Origin: Caldicoprobacter oshimai DSM 21659
GTDB taxonomy: Bacteria > Bacillota > Clostridia > Caldicoprobacterales > Caldicoprobacteraceae
Assembly: GCA_000526435.1 (NCBI GenBank)
Contig: JAGB01000001.1
Coordinates: forward strand, 964,502 to 1,028,501
Direction: 5' to 3'
Length of the DNA stretch: 64,000 nt
Below the pieces are notes generated by a model, which worked only from the letters and a program-made list of their open reading frames with translations, ran no database searches and had not been told where the DNA came from. Below, piece by piece: positions 9,345 through 18,049 of the stretch. The number at the start of each line of letters is the position of its first letter. Position 1 is the stretch's first letter. The position numbers and the translations under genes were made by a program.

Positions 9345-9788
9345 TTACCTACCCAGTCTATCTGCCGTCAACATCATGATGCCTTTTTCGTTTGGAACCC
9401 TGCGTATGTCTGTATCCTCTATCTCCTGTATCACAATTTCACCGAGATACAATATCCTGCATCCTTCTTCCAGGTGTCCACCATAGGCCTTTTCCTTATC
9501 GGATACCACCATATGAAGATGTGGACAGCCATCTGCGATTATGCCTTGCAGGGATAAAAGCTCCAAAGACTGATTCTCCCATGATGCAAAATACTCCTGC
9601 GGTGGATACCCGGTAGTGGTAACCATGTGCATAACACACCGATCCAATGTCCCAATCCCAGATACGACTACGCCATGTCGAATATTTTTCTCATTTATTA
9701 GCTGGCAAATCGATTCCAAAACATAATCTCCCTGATCCAGCCTAAGTATATGGACTTTTCCCTTATTTGCAGCAACAAAAGTTTCCAT
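9345..9788 (-). CDS. PPC (DUF296) domain protein
   Basis: A 147-residue single-domain protein of the PPC/DUF296 family, known from plant AT-hook proteins and from stand-alone bacterial homologues that form trimers. Family marks are a VSGIGTL.RCVMH strand early on, GCPHLHMVVSD near residue 87 with the His pair typical of the metal site, and YGGHL...CRILYLGEIVI. The molecular function of bacterial PPC proteins is not well established. A comparable stand-alone layout is seen here: the gene is monocistronic, and its 3' end faces the ComK-like gene. The 247 bases upstream (9789-10035) hold no gene that I can see. Confidence 0.8.
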   Translation of the reverse strand: METFVAANKGKVHILRLDQGDYVLESICQLINEKNIRHGVVVSGIGTLDRCVMHMVTTTGYPPQEYFASWENQSLELLSLQGIIADGCPHLHMVVSDKEKAYGGHLEEGCRILYLGEIVIQEIEDTDIRRVPNEKGIMMLTADRLGR

Positions 9789-10035
9789 CTCCTTGCCCTC
9801 CTTTCCAAAATGGCAACTGTTAAACTGATAAATTCAAATATGCGAATGATACACATCCCAGCAGCGGGTTATATCGCAATTGTAGTGACGCAGGGTTTAT
9901 CATGGGTTATACATGGTGTAGAAAGCGTTAATAGTCAAGCAGTTTTCACCTGGCCTCGTAACCTAATTTCACCCTGCGACATCATTTTACGACATCCTTG
10001 CCAGAATCGAAATCACAAATGAGGCTACCACTTCA

Positions 10036-11100
10036 TCAATAATCCATCATCTCCACATACTTCCTGAGCTTATTTACCCTTTTTAGCCATGCGTTATACA
10101 GCCCATCGGCGGTTTCCCTCAAGGTTCGCTGGGAGTTAGTGTACTTGTTCACGCTGGTTGCATAGTCCACCTGGTCTATATACTCCTGAGGCAGGGAGCT
10201 CGCACCGGTTAAAGCACCGGAAATGCCAGCTGCTATGGCAGCTATACAATCGGTATCCCGCCCCATGTTCACCGCGGCGATCATCGCATCCTTCGTGTTT
10301 CCATTTACCATTCGGAATATGCATACGGCTTTGGTCACCACCTCATTGGCGTAGCTGGCTGCATAGGGCATACCACGGCCATTGTACACGCTGTCAAACG
10401 CCTTCCGCAGCTCTCGAAAATCTTTGCAGCCTGCAGTGCGCTTGAGTTCCCTGTCCAATTCGCACAGCACTATATCCGGATGGCAGTAATCGTATATGGC
10501 CCCCAGCACGCTGTCCACCGTAGCATCAGGCCGGGTGGCTGCAGCAATGGCCACACCGGTCACAACAGCCCATTGCAATCCCCTGCTGTTGGTGGTCTGA
10601 TACAGCTGCCCCACCTCCAGCACATCCTCTTTGGCCGCCCCCATATCCCCTGCGTTGATAAGGCCTATGGGGTGACATGAACGCGCAAAGCTATTCAAGC
10701 CCGAATAATCGCAGTAGCGCCCTATATCCCTCGCAGGTATTCCGCTTTTGGCCATTGCAAGCAGTGTAGCTTCAAAAGGCTCCGATACCATTCCCACCGA
10801 TTCCGGCTTAATGTATTTAATCCAAGCGTTCTTTACGTCTTCGGCATTGACTCGATCGCCCTTTTCTATAATAGCGGTAATCATCAATTTCTGCCTTTCT
10901 ATGCCGTCTTCGGTAGTACCGGGCTCCCGGACCCATCCATTGTTGTAGTGCTCATACGGCAGCAGGCGGTCCAGGGTACCATACTTCTCCTCTATCATTT
11001 CATATGTCCACCCTTCTACCGGCGCTCCCATAGCTGAACCGATATGCGCACCGGCAATGCACCCAAAGAATTTCTCACGCAAACTGACCTTATTCCCCAT
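10036..11100 (-). CDS. ADP-ribosylglycohydrolase family protein
   Basis: A 354-residue member of the ADP-ribosylglycohydrolase (DraG/ARH) family. The N-terminus shows GCIAGAHIGSAMGAPVEG, the first metal-site motif is GTTEDGIE (~residue 62), and the second is NMGRDTDCIAAIAAGISGAL (~residue 278). These Asp/Thr clusters bind two divalent metals. The family hydrolyses N- or O-glycosidic ADP-ribose bonds, and related proteins near sugar transporters may act on small glycosides. The gene follows the sugar ABC importer in the same orientation with a 66-base gap, so a metabolic role with that transporter is plausible. An upstream GTG at 11112 is possible but leaves no room for the GAAAGGG site. Confidence 0.85.
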   Translation of the reverse strand: MGNKVSLREKFFGCIAGAHIGSAMGAPVEGWTYEMIEEKYGTLDRLLPYEHYNNGWVREPGTTEDGIERQKLMITAIIEKGDRVNAEDVKNAWIKYIKPESVGMVSEPFEATLLAMAKSGIPARDIGRYCDYSGLNSFARSCHPIGLINAGDMGAAKEDVLEVGQLYQTTNSRGLQWAVVTGVAIAAATRPDATVDSVLGAIYDYCHPDIVLCELDRELKRTAGCKDFRELRKAFDSVYNGRGMPYAASYANEVVTKAVCIFRMVNGNTKDAMIAAVNMGRDTDCIAAIAAGISGALTGASSLPQEYIDQVDYATSVNKYTNSQRTLRETADGLYNAWLKRVNKLRKYVEMMDY

Positions 11101-11166
11101 CTTCAGACACACCCTTTCTTTTAATTTTTATATTGAAAAATATAACCTAAATTAGAAAAATATAAC

Positions 11167-12000
11167 TCAACCTTTTACACCGCCGAAGGTAATACCCTGT
11201 ATAAAGGATTTCTGCACGAAAAAGTAGAGAAGGATTATAGGCAGTACCACCAGGACTGAAGCCGCCATCAGCTGATTCCATATAGTATTGTATGCCTGTT
11301 TGAACTGCTGCAGACCCAGTTGCAAAGTGTACTTCGCCTCATCGTTGAGGTATATCAAAGGGCCAATGAAATCATTCCACGAGTTCATGAATTGAAAGAG
11401 GGCAACGGTGAGGATGGCCGGCTGAACCAGCGGAAGCATGATTTTAAAATAGATGCCGAATTCACTGCAGCCGTCAATCCTTGCCGCGTCCTCCAAATCT
11501 CTGGGAAGCTGCTTGAAAAACTGGCGCATCAGAAAGATAAAAAATGGTACACCAAAGCAAGAGGGCAATATCAAAGGCAAAAACGTCCCGACCAGGTCCA
11601 ACTTTGAGAATATGATAAACAGCGGCACCATGGTAACCTGCGAAGGTATCATCATTACGGCCAGGGTGATGATGAAAAGCAGCTCTCTCCCTTTCCATTT
11701 AATCCTCGCCAAGCTATAGCCTGTAAGAGGCGTGGATATTACAGCACCGGCTGTCGCTAAAGACGCAACAATTAATGTGTTCTTCATATAAGTGAAAAAC
11801 GGGACGACGGTAACGGCACGGTAGTAGTTTTCCCATGCTATAGGGTTGGGTATCCATACAGGTGGGGAAACAAACAGCTGGGTATCAGGCTTCAAAGATG
11901 TAGACACCATCCATATAAAAGGCAACAGAAAAACCGCTCCAGCAACAATCAGCACTATATACGTAAGTATAATCGGATACTTCTTTCTTATAACATTCAC
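11167..12000 (-). CDS. Sugar ABC transporter permease (MalG/CUT1 type)
   Basis: A 277-residue inner-membrane permease with six predicted membrane segments, the first at residues ~10-30. The EAA cytoplasmic loop reads DAARIDGCSEFGIYFKIMLP, the contact point for the ATPase. The C-terminus ends QKSFIQGITFGGVKG, the standard ending of MalG-type subunits. It forms the heterodimeric channel with the permease encoded 14 bases upstream and imports an oligosaccharide delivered by the lipoprotein at 13032. No ATPase gene is nearby, so a shared MsmX/UgpC-type ATPase elsewhere is likely. Confidence 0.93.
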   Translation of the reverse strand: MNVIRKKYPIILTYIVLIVAGAVFLLPFIWMVSTSLKPDTQLFVSPPVWIPNPIAWENYYRAVTVVPFFTYMKNTLIVASLATAGAVISTPLTGYSLARIKWKGRELLFIITLAVMMIPSQVTMVPLFIIFSKLDLVGTFLPLILPSCFGVPFFIFLMRQFFKQLPRDLEDAARIDGCSEFGIYFKIMLPLVQPAILTVALFQFMNSWNDFIGPLIYLNDEAKYTLQLGLQQFKQAYNTIWNQLMAASVLVVLPIILLYFFVQKSFIQGITFGGVKG

Positions 12001-12014
12001 AGTCCATGCCCCCT

Positions 12015-12956
12015 TTACTGGTCACCGTGGTAATACACCCATCTACTGGAAGAACGGAACAGCAGCAGCGTTATGGTCATTATCACTATAAACAGTATCC
12101 ATGCCATGGCCGACGCATAGCCCATCTTCATGTACAGAAAAGCGTTATTATACAGATGCATGCTGTAAAAAAGAAGCGAATTGGCGGGATTTCCTGTTCC
12201 ATAAGTCAACGCATAAGGCAGTGTAAACACCTGCAAAGCGTTTATAATCCCCATTATCATATTGAAGAAAATCACTGGGGTCAAAAGCGGCAGGGTGATG
12301 TGCCACACCTTTCGTAAGCCACTGGCTCCGTCCACCCTGGCAGCATCATCGTAGTCCTTTGAGATGTCCTGCAGCCCGGCCAAATAAATTATAACGCTAT
12401 TTCCAATGCCCCACTGGGCCATTAATATAAGAGAGGGTTTTGACCACTTTGGGTCGCCCAACCAGGGAGGGCCGCCAATCCCTATTGTCTCCAGGAGATG
12501 ATTTATCAAACCAAACTGCGGATTTAGCAGCCACTGCCATATAATAGCAGTCGCCACCACTGGCACTAGAGTAGGAATAAAGAATACCGTCCTAAAAAAG
12601 CTACGCCATCTTATGGGCATATTCAAGAGAAGAGCAAGGGATATGCCCAATACCACGCTAATGGGAACGGCAAACAAGGCATAATAGAGCGTATTTTTAA
12701 TCCCTGTCCAGAATAACGGGTCATTGAACAGCTCCTTGTAATTATTAAGCCCAACCCATTCAACAGGGCTTATCACGTTGTATTTATTAAAGCTGTAATA
12801 AATAGAACTCAGAAGCGGATATGCGTAAAAGAGAAGCAGACCTGTCATCCAAGGAAGAGCAAAGATATAACCATACTTGGCCCTTCTGCTTTCTATCCCT
12901 CTTCTCTTCCATACCATCCTTGGCCTTATCCCTGCAATTGTCCTTGCCGAAAACAA
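12015..12956 (-). CDS. Sugar ABC transporter permease (MalF/CUT1 type)
   Basis: A 313-residue permease with six membrane segments (the first near residues 32-52) and the EAA loop DAARVDGASGLRKVWHITLP. It pairs with the MalG-type subunit that follows it. The start is a TTG at 12956 behind GGGGAGGTATACAG, a good ribosome binding site with seven-base spacing; there is no better in-frame ATG. It lies 75 bases downstream of the substrate-binding lipoprotein gene in what is clearly one operon. Confidence 0.93.
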   Translation of the reverse strand: MFSARTIAGIRPRMVWKRRGIESRRAKYGYIFALPWMTGLLLFYAYPLLSSIYYSFNKYNVISPVEWVGLNNYKELFNDPLFWTGIKNTLYYALFAVPISVVLGISLALLLNMPIRWRSFFRTVFFIPTLVPVVATAIIWQWLLNPQFGLINHLLETIGIGGPPWLGDPKWSKPSLILMAQWGIGNSVIIYLAGLQDISKDYDDAARVDGASGLRKVWHITLPLLTPVIFFNMIMGIINALQVFTLPYALTYGTGNPANSLLFYSMHLYNNAFLYMKMGYASAMAWILFIVIMTITLLLFRSSSRWVYYHGDQ

Positions 12957-13031
12957 CTGTATACCTCCCCGCCAAGTTTATTTTAAGAGGGAGAAGGATT
13001 TTACAACCCTTCCCCCTGCTTTAGTAAATCT

Positions 13032-14435
13032 TTATTGGCTCCTCTTTTTCTTTTCTATTTCGCTGTTTATCTTATCAGTAATCTGATCCAGTATCTCCTT
13101 GGGAGTGCCCTGCTTATTTATTACCAGATCAGGCGCTTTGGCCAATTCATCCCACATCATGTTTCCTGCAAGGATCACCGGACGATGTTTTCCATTCGGC
13201 AATACTTCGAGGAATATTTTCTGTCTTGGATCATCACCGTATATCTTCGCATTTACATCGGGTCTGGCAGAGAATTCTCCCGTCATCTTTTTCAAGCTTT
13301 GCGCCTCTTCGCTTGTACACATCCATTTTACAAACGTCCACGCTTCTTCCAGATTCTTTACCCCTTTGGGTATTATCAACGCCCTTCCACCAACATAGGT
13401 TGTGAAGTTTTTGCCATCCGGTGTAGGGATATAGCTAATTCCGTAGTTCAAGTCCGAGTTATACTGCTCAATCTGTGCAATCATCCAATTACCGGTAACC
13501 ATCATGGATAGCTGTCCCGAGATAAAGGGATTCATAGCAGCGCTGCCGGCCGAACTGGTAAAATTCGTCACATTTTCAATGCCAAATTGTTCTGCAAAGC
13601 TGGTCATCCACGTCAAGGCTTCAACAATTTTGGGATGATTTGCCGTTACCTTTCCCGTTTCCTTATCGTAGAATTCTCCACCAAAAGCCCATCCCCAGGT
13701 GTAAAGCCATCCTTCTCCATACCAGGGTATAAAGCCAAATCTGGTGATTTTGCCATTTTCTCTTATCGTTAACTTCTTTGCGTACTCTTCCAGTTCGCTA
13801 ATGGTCAATGGCGGTTTTTCTGGGTCCAGCCCAGCTTCTTTAAAGTGGTCCTTGTTATAAAATAGCGCCCTTGCGGTACCGTCATAAGGAAGGCCTAAAA
13901 GCTGTCCATCGTATGTTGCTTCTTCCCATGCCCATTCGTAAAACATGTCGGCATTGATATTATCACGTTCCGCCAAATCATTGAGAATTGTAACGGCATC
14001 CATGTATTCCGCTATTCCGTATCTGCTGGCCAGCATTACATCTGGAGGATTTCCAGCTGCTACTGCAGTCAGCAACTTAGAAGTTATGGAGTCTCCTGCA
14101 TCCGTGGCGACAAACAAAGGTTCAACTATAATATCGTCCTGGGATTTGTTAAACTCCTCCACCGATTTCTTGATGGACTCGCCAGACGGTCCCGTAGCCC
14201 AGTTATGCCAAAATACAATTTTGGTCTTCTCCTTCTGTGTCGATTGAGATGATTTGGAATTGCCAGTATCAGTAGACTCGCTAGCATTGTTAGAGCTTCC
14301 CGATTGGTTAGCAGCCGAACTTGATTGATTTGCTCCGTTCTCGTTACCCTGACTAGAACATCCCCCTAGCATGGTAATACCCAGGAGCACCACCAAACAA
14401 AGACACACCATTTTTAGCCTTTTGTTAATTCCCAT
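13032..14435 (-). CDS. Sugar-binding lipoprotein of ABC importer
   Basis: A 467-residue extracellular solute-binding protein (family 1). A signal peptide covers residues 1-25 with an LGGC lipobox whose Cys26 would be lipidated. A Ser/Asn/Gly-rich linker of about 45 residues follows, then the bilobed domain beginning KIVFWHNWATG. The EYMDAVTILNDL, YDGTARALFYNKD and VTGNWMIAQIEQ segments are characteristic of CUT1 binding proteins. The substrate cannot be told from sequence; an oligosaccharide is likely given the permease class. It is the first gene of the operon, behind a ~270-base untranslated leader with an inverted repeat. Confidence 0.92.
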   Translation of the reverse strand: MGINKRLKMVCLCLVVLLGITMLGGCSSQGNENGANQSSSAANQSGSSNNASESTDTGNSKSSQSTQKEKTKIVFWHNWATGPSGESIKKSVEEFNKSQDDIIVEPLFVATDAGDSITSKLLTAVAAGNPPDVMLASRYGIAEYMDAVTILNDLAERDNINADMFYEWAWEEATYDGQLLGLPYDGTARALFYNKDHFKEAGLDPEKPPLTISELEEYAKKLTIRENGKITRFGFIPWYGEGWLYTWGWAFGGEFYDKETGKVTANHPKIVEALTWMTSFAEQFGIENVTNFTSSAGSAAMNPFISGQLSMMVTGNWMIAQIEQYNSDLNYGISYIPTPDGKNFTTYVGGRALIIPKGVKNLEEAWTFVKWMCTSEEAQSLKKMTGEFSARPDVNAKIYGDDPRQKIFLEVLPNGKHRPVILAGNMMWDELAKAPDLVINKQGTPKEILDQITDKINSEIEKKKRSQ

Positions 14436-14599
14436 CTTGAGTCCTCCTTTGCAAATATTCCATTTTTTACGCTTTTCCTAGTATATTTTAGGAATTTTCA
14501 ATTTTTTACACCGACATGTCACCTCCTATATTTTTTGATGATTTTTTTTAAGAATTTTGTTATAATAAGAACGGATCATAAAGTATGTTTTATTTTTGT

Positions 14600-14738
14600 G
14601 CATAATTCAAATTCAACGTATTGCGTTTAATGTGGCATAAGTTTGAGAAAACATATTGATGTTGTGTATATGTTGGATTTGAATTATGCTGTATTTTTTT
14701 GTCATATACAGTATAGCATCGTTTCTTAGTTTTGTCAA
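14600..14738 (-). promoter_or_regulatory. Promoter and inverted-repeat operator of the sugar ABC operon
   Basis: On the minus strand TTGACA (14738-14733), a 17-base spacer and TATACT (14715-14710) form a strong sigma-A promoter. Just downstream, 17-base arms at 14673-14689 and 14600-14616 (GCATAATTCAAAT then CAA in both, one mismatch) are inverted with a 56-base loop. The arms could be paired binding sites for a repressor or a leader RNA stem. On the plus strand an extended -10 (TGTTATAAT, 14558-14566) could serve the divergent XRE gene at 14790. Confidence 0.6.
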
Positions 14739-14789
14739 CTATTTTGTTGTTGATTTTTGTAAGAATTTATCCTTAAGGGAGGATATCTA

Positions 14790-15233
14790 ATGAGAATTAA
14801 CGAAGAGGAATTAAAGAATAAATATATAAATAGAAAATATGCTGTTAATGAAGTTATTATTTTATTAGCTAAACACCTTAATTTAACTCAAAAAGATCTG
14901 GTTGAAGCAACAGGAATCGATAAGTCAAAAATGTCACGTTTTTTCAACAAAAAAGAAATTCCTAATAAGGAACATCTAGAAAAACTTTCAATACCGTTAA
15001 AAATTTCAAAAGAAACCTTGTGGATTATTTCTGGTGACATGTTACCACCGAATGATGAGAGCAAAATAATTGATGAGTTGAAGTCATTAGAAGAAATACT
15101 AACTCGATTAGATAAAAACGAAATTAAAGAAGAGCTAAATATTGATGTTAAACTTACAGCAAGTGAAAAACAATTTATTCAAGAATATATAGAGTTCATA
15201 AAGTATAAGCGGAATAAGAGCGCTAAGAGTTAA
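14790..15233 (+). CDS. XRE-family helix-turn-helix regulator
   Basis: A 147-residue protein with a Cro/C1-type helix-turn-helix at residues ~22-65: LAKHLNLTQKDLVEATGIDKSKMSRFFN is followed by the LEKLSIPLKISKETLW helix that closes the fold. The C-terminal 60 residues are helical and charged and may dimerise. The start has an AAGGGAGGATATCT site. It diverges from the sugar ABC operon, so it may regulate that operon, although XRE proteins more often control themselves or mobile genes. The 298 bases that follow hold no gene. Confidence 0.85.
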   Translation: MRINEEELKNKYINRKYAVNEVIILLAKHLNLTQKDLVEATGIDKSKMSRFFNKKEIPNKEHLEKLSIPLKISKETLWIISGDMLPPNDESKIIDELKSLEEILTRLDKNEIKEELNIDVKLTASEKQFIQEYIEFIKYKRNKSAKS

Positions 15234-15474
15234 GTCTGATAATGAGGTGAAAAGAGTGCTTATACCCTATTTTAGTCTCCATCATTATGGTCTGCAAGTA
15301 TAACAAAGACGTTAATGAGATACTTGGCCAAAAACTCTGGCGGCTAGCATGTTATCTATGGGGTGTTTTCCTGATCAATCACAAATAAACAAACTGCTGA
15401 CTGGCACTAATGAAAGAAGTGTGCTACAACGTAAAAATAAGTATTCATAACCAGCTGTTTACAGAGCATAATCA

Positions 15475-15486
15475 TTACATATGTAA
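15475..15486. promoter_or_regulatory. Palindromic operator candidate upstream of XRE gene
   Basis: A perfect 12-base palindrome, TTACATATGTAA, lies 46 bases before the start codon of the XRE regulator at 15532. It is flanked by a looser AATCAT/ATGATT inverted pair. Position and symmetry suit autoregulation by a dimeric helix-turn-helix protein; this is inference. Confidence 0.4.
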
Positions 15487-15531
15487 CGATATGATTATCT
15501 TCTGTAGAAACAATAACGGAGGTACTGAAAA

Positions 15532-15876
15532 ATGGGATTCCCCGAAAGATTGGTTGAACTGCGCACTCGACATGGTATGACCCAGAAAGAACTGGCAGAA
15601 AAATTAGGCGTCTCCCGCGGTACAATAGGAATGTACGAAATAGGCCAGAGGGATCCAGACACTGAAACCATAATCAAACTAACAAAAATTTTTAATGTAA
15701 GCGCCGATTACCTTATGGGGCTATCGGATATTCCAAATCCTTACAAGGATACAACAAACGATTCATCGAGTAATGCTGATAATGAGATAAAACCAGATGA
15801 TAATGAGGAATATTTCACAATTTCTGAATTGATTGCTTTTATCAAGGAGAAAAGGAAGAAGAAACAGGGGAAATGA
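15532..15876 (+). CDS. XRE-family helix-turn-helix regulator
   Basis: A 114-residue protein. The classical Cro/C1 domain occupies residues 5-65 (ERLVELRTRHGMTQKELAEKLGVSRGTIGMYE in short pieces, then FNVSADYLMGLSD), followed by an acidic linker and a short charged helix ending KEKRKKKQGK. A GGAGG site sits seven bases before the ATG. It is unrelated in sequence to the XRE protein at 14790 beyond the fold. A palindrome lies just upstream, and no partner gene is adjacent. Such lone regulators are often remnants of integrated elements or control nearby toxin-antitoxin genes; neither is shown here. Confidence 0.87.
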   Translation: MGFPERLVELRTRHGMTQKELAEKLGVSRGTIGMYEIGQRDPDTETIIKLTKIFNVSADYLMGLSDIPNPYKDTTNDSSSNADNEIKPDDNEEYFTISELIAFIKEKRKKKQGK

Positions 15877-16327
15877 CCACAGTATATTTGTATACAGGCA
15901 TAGGAATCATATACATTAATTGTAATAGCCGTGTTGCATAAAGAACATGGATAAGGGAACCACATACATGTCGCATACATCCTGACTTCGTCAGTTAAAG
16001 TCCCAAAAATCTATGCGCAAATTGTACCCACACCTATCCCTTACCATGTAAAAGCTTTTGCTTCTTCAATGGATAGGACATTCTTGGGTGGCGCTATTCA
16101 CAATACCCTTAATATCTCATTCGTTCCTTCGCTTAATTTCATCTTGATCAAGTGAAGTTGACCATTTATTTCTACCTCCGTAAACATCATCGAATTTAAA
16201 GCTTCCCTTATTTTGTGATGATTTAAATCCATTTCGGGTATACCCAAAATACAAAGAGCGTCTTTGGTAAGTACTCAGCTTACTCATAGGTGACAAATAT
16301 TTTTTGAGTAAATGGTCAATTTAAATG
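15877..16327. other. Gene-poor interval with a small minus-strand frame
   Basis: About 450 bases with no convincing gene. On the minus strand 16232-16098 encodes a 44-residue frame beginning MDLNHHKIREAL and ending NEILRVL, with open sequence back to a stop just before 16265. It may be the tail of a decayed gene. I recognise nothing in it and see no good ribosome binding site. Confidence 0.35.
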
Positions 16328-16356
16328 TTGATATTATAGTCAATCTCTATTATACT
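16328..16356 (+). promoter_or_regulatory. Promoter of phd-vapC module
   Basis: TTGATA at 16328-16333, a 17-base spacer and TATACT at 16351-16356. The same promoter with TATGCT is kept at 18050-18078 before the truncated second copy of the module. Confidence 0.65.
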
Positions 16357-16392
16357 AAAAATAGCTAAAATATATTTTGGAGGTGGGCACTA

Positions 16393-16632
16393 ATGATCAT
16401 AAACGCCACCGAGTTTAAGATGAGAGTTGGCAAATATCTGAAATTGGCAGAAAAAGAAGAGATAATCATTACAAAAAACGGGAAAGAAGTGGCAAAGCTA
16501 GTACCCATCAACAAACAGGGAACACCCAACGCTGACTTCCTGTATGGACTCATGCGAAACTATCCAAATAAAGATATTTCTCCCAGGCAAATAAGAGAGG
16601 AAAGGATAGGCAAATATGAGAATCCTAATTGA
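16393..16632 (+). CDS. Phd/YefM-type antitoxin
   Basis: A 79-residue antitoxin of the Phd/YefM fold. The N-terminal DNA-binding half is plain: INATEFKMRVGKYLKLAE, then IIITKNGKEVAKLVPI. The C-terminal tail, poor in structure, should wrap the toxin. Antitoxins of this kind bind their own promoter together with the toxin. A GGAGGTGG site precedes the ATG. The gene overlaps the PIN toxin by 17 bases, as expected for a coupled pair. A second copy with its own promoter lies at 18114 and is nearly identical over the first ~75 residues. Confidence 0.9.
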   Translation: MIINATEFKMRVGKYLKLAEKEEIIITKNGKEVAKLVPINKQGTPNADFLYGLMRNYPNKDISPRQIREERIGKYENPN

Positions 16633-17032
16633 TACCAACGTTATACTGGATGTTATACTGCAAAGGAGTCCGTTTGATGCAGCTTCCTATAAAGTTCTCA
16701 AGAACGCTGAAGAAAAAATAATAGAAGCGTATATCGCTTCTTTTGCTGTGACTGACCTTTATTATTTTATCTCAAAAAATTTGGGAAACGATAAAGCCGC
16801 TCTGGCAATCAAAGCTCTTTTGAACATCGTAAAATTAATCGGCATAACGAACAAGGATGTAGAAAAAGCCCTGCCCAATCCATCCATCGAAGACCTTGAA
16901 GATGCATTACAGGTTCAGTGTGCCAGAAAGGTAAAAGCAGATTATATTATCACGCGTGATGACAGACTTAAAAAACTCGTATCAAACGCTATATCTCCTT
17001 TGGATTTTGTTGAAATACTTAATTCTGATTGA
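16616..17032 (+). CDS. PIN-domain ribonuclease toxin (VapC-like)
   Basis: A 138-residue PIN-domain toxin. The first acidic motif is LIDTNVILDVIL at residues 4-15 (Asp6), the central acidic cluster is SIEDLEDALQ (~residue 91), and the last is YIITRDDRL (~residue 112). These carboxylates coordinate the metal for RNA cleavage. It pairs with the Phd-type antitoxin whose 3' end it overlaps; a PIN toxin with a Phd rather than an AbrB antitoxin is a common mixed arrangement. An 11-base inverted repeat follows the gene. Confidence 0.9.
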   Translation: MRILIDTNVILDVILQRSPFDAASYKVLKNAEEKIIEAYIASFAVTDLYYFISKNLGNDKAALAIKALLNIVKLIGITNKDVEKALPNPSIEDLEDALQVQCARKVKADYIITRDDRLKKLVSNAISPLDFVEILNSD

Positions 17033-17060
17033 ATCACGATATATCAAATCTGTGACGTCC

Positions 17061-17084
17061 TCCCCCTCAATAAATTGAGGGGGA
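17061..17084 (+). terminator. Hairpin after vapC-like gene
   Basis: Perfect 11-base inverted arms (TCCCCCTCAAT and complement) around a two-base spacer, 29 bases after the PIN toxin stop. There is no long T-run, so it is a weak intrinsic terminator or a stable RNA end. Confidence 0.5.
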
Positions 17085-17208
17085 TTACTGCCCCTTGCGC
17101 TCCCCCAATTTTCTAAAAGCCCCCATACACAAAATTATTTACACTCCACTCAAAAAACTGATGTAGCTGAGGTTAGTTAACCATGGCTCCCAACAAACCC
17201 CCGCTTCT

Positions 17209-17592
17209 TTAAACAGTAGGTATTTGACTGTCCAGCAATTTACTCAGTTTCTTATCAAATGTATAAACATTGTATTTTCTCACCTTATAGTAGGCATACA
17301 AAATTGCATCAACGAAATCCAATTTTTTCTTTACATAAAATTTTAAAGCTTCAGTAATAACTTCAAGGTCATTTACTTGAATATTGTTGTAAGAAAATAA
17401 TTCCAACAGAGAATTTTGTATTTCTTCTCTTTCTACCTGATATACTTTTTCTAAAACATAAACAATTTCTGCTATTACTTCTGTAGGTATAAACAATTCT
17501 TTATTTTCTAACAACACCGCGGCTTTGTCTGCTAATTCCTCTACATCATTTAACAGATATCGTAAAACCACATTGGCATCAACTAGATTCAT
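17209..17592 (-). CDS. PIN-domain ribonuclease toxin (VapC-like)
   Basis: A 127-residue PIN toxin. Acidic residues expected at the active site are seen in LVDANVVLRYLL (Asp5), in the PTEVIAEIVYVL helix near residue 40, in LDFVDAILYAYY (~residue 93) and in VYTFDKKL (~residue 112). It is convergent with the previous PIN gene and unrelated to it beyond the fold. It overlaps the 3' end of its antitoxin gene by 14 bases. It should cleave RNA in the cytoplasm when free of antitoxin. Confidence 0.88.
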   Translation of the reverse strand: MNLVDANVVLRYLLNDVEELADKAAVLLENKELFIPTEVIAEIVYVLEKVYQVEREEIQNSLLELFSYNNIQVNDLEVITEALKFYVKKKLDFVDAILYAYYKVRKYNVYTFDKKLSKLLDSQIPTV

Positions 17593-17830
17593 GTTTTTCT
17601 ATCACCGCTTTCGCCCATGCAGTATTTTCTAAACTTTGAAGTTCCTTATTTCTGTATTTCTGCAGTAACCCTCTGGCCTTTTTAGCCTTATGAACTGAAA
17701 AATTATCTTCGTTATCTACATTATCATAAGGCAAAATAATAATTTCTACCTTCTTGTTTTTCAAATGCTCTGGTATTTCAATAATATCCGCTAAAACGTT
17801 ACTATTAACTACCTTCCTAACAAAATCCAT
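17579..17830 (-). CDS. Antitoxin partner of PIN toxin
   Basis: An 83-residue small acidic/basic protein placed directly upstream of, and overlapping, a PIN toxin. It starts MDFVRKVVNSNVLADIIEIPEHLKNKKVEIIILP, a beta-rich N-terminus like that of AbrB/DUF2281-type antitoxins, and ends in a charged helix (ALENTAWAKAV-like segment near residue 70) suited to toxin binding. A GGAAGGCGG site precedes the ATG. The assignment as antitoxin rests mostly on context. Confidence 0.78.
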   Translation of the reverse strand: MDFVRKVVNSNVLADIIEIPEHLKNKKVEIIILPYDNVDNEDNFSVHKAKKARGLLQKYRNKELQSLENTAWAKAVIEKHESS

Positions 17831-18049
17831 AGTTCACCGCCTTCCATAACCTTTTATAAATATTATACCATATTAATGCGAAATGATAACATATCCATAA
17901 CATATCCCATCCATAAATATCCAAATAAAAGATATCACTTCAGCGGCAATGTTGTGCAGTTTTACAAAGTATTTCTATTAAAGTACTTCTATTCATAGTA
18001 AGCAATAGATTTGGCTGTATACTTTTTGATTAAATGGTCAATTTAAATA

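Noticed and set aside
10158-10680. Plus-strand frames opposite the ADP-ribosylglycohydrolase
   Set aside because: Shadow frames; the minus-strand gene has complete family motifs.
17061-17084. Solo end of an IS200/IS605 element
   Set aside because: The flanking GACGTCC and the hairpin recall such ends, but there is no second end or target-site evidence; a simple terminator-like hairpin after the toxin gene is enough.
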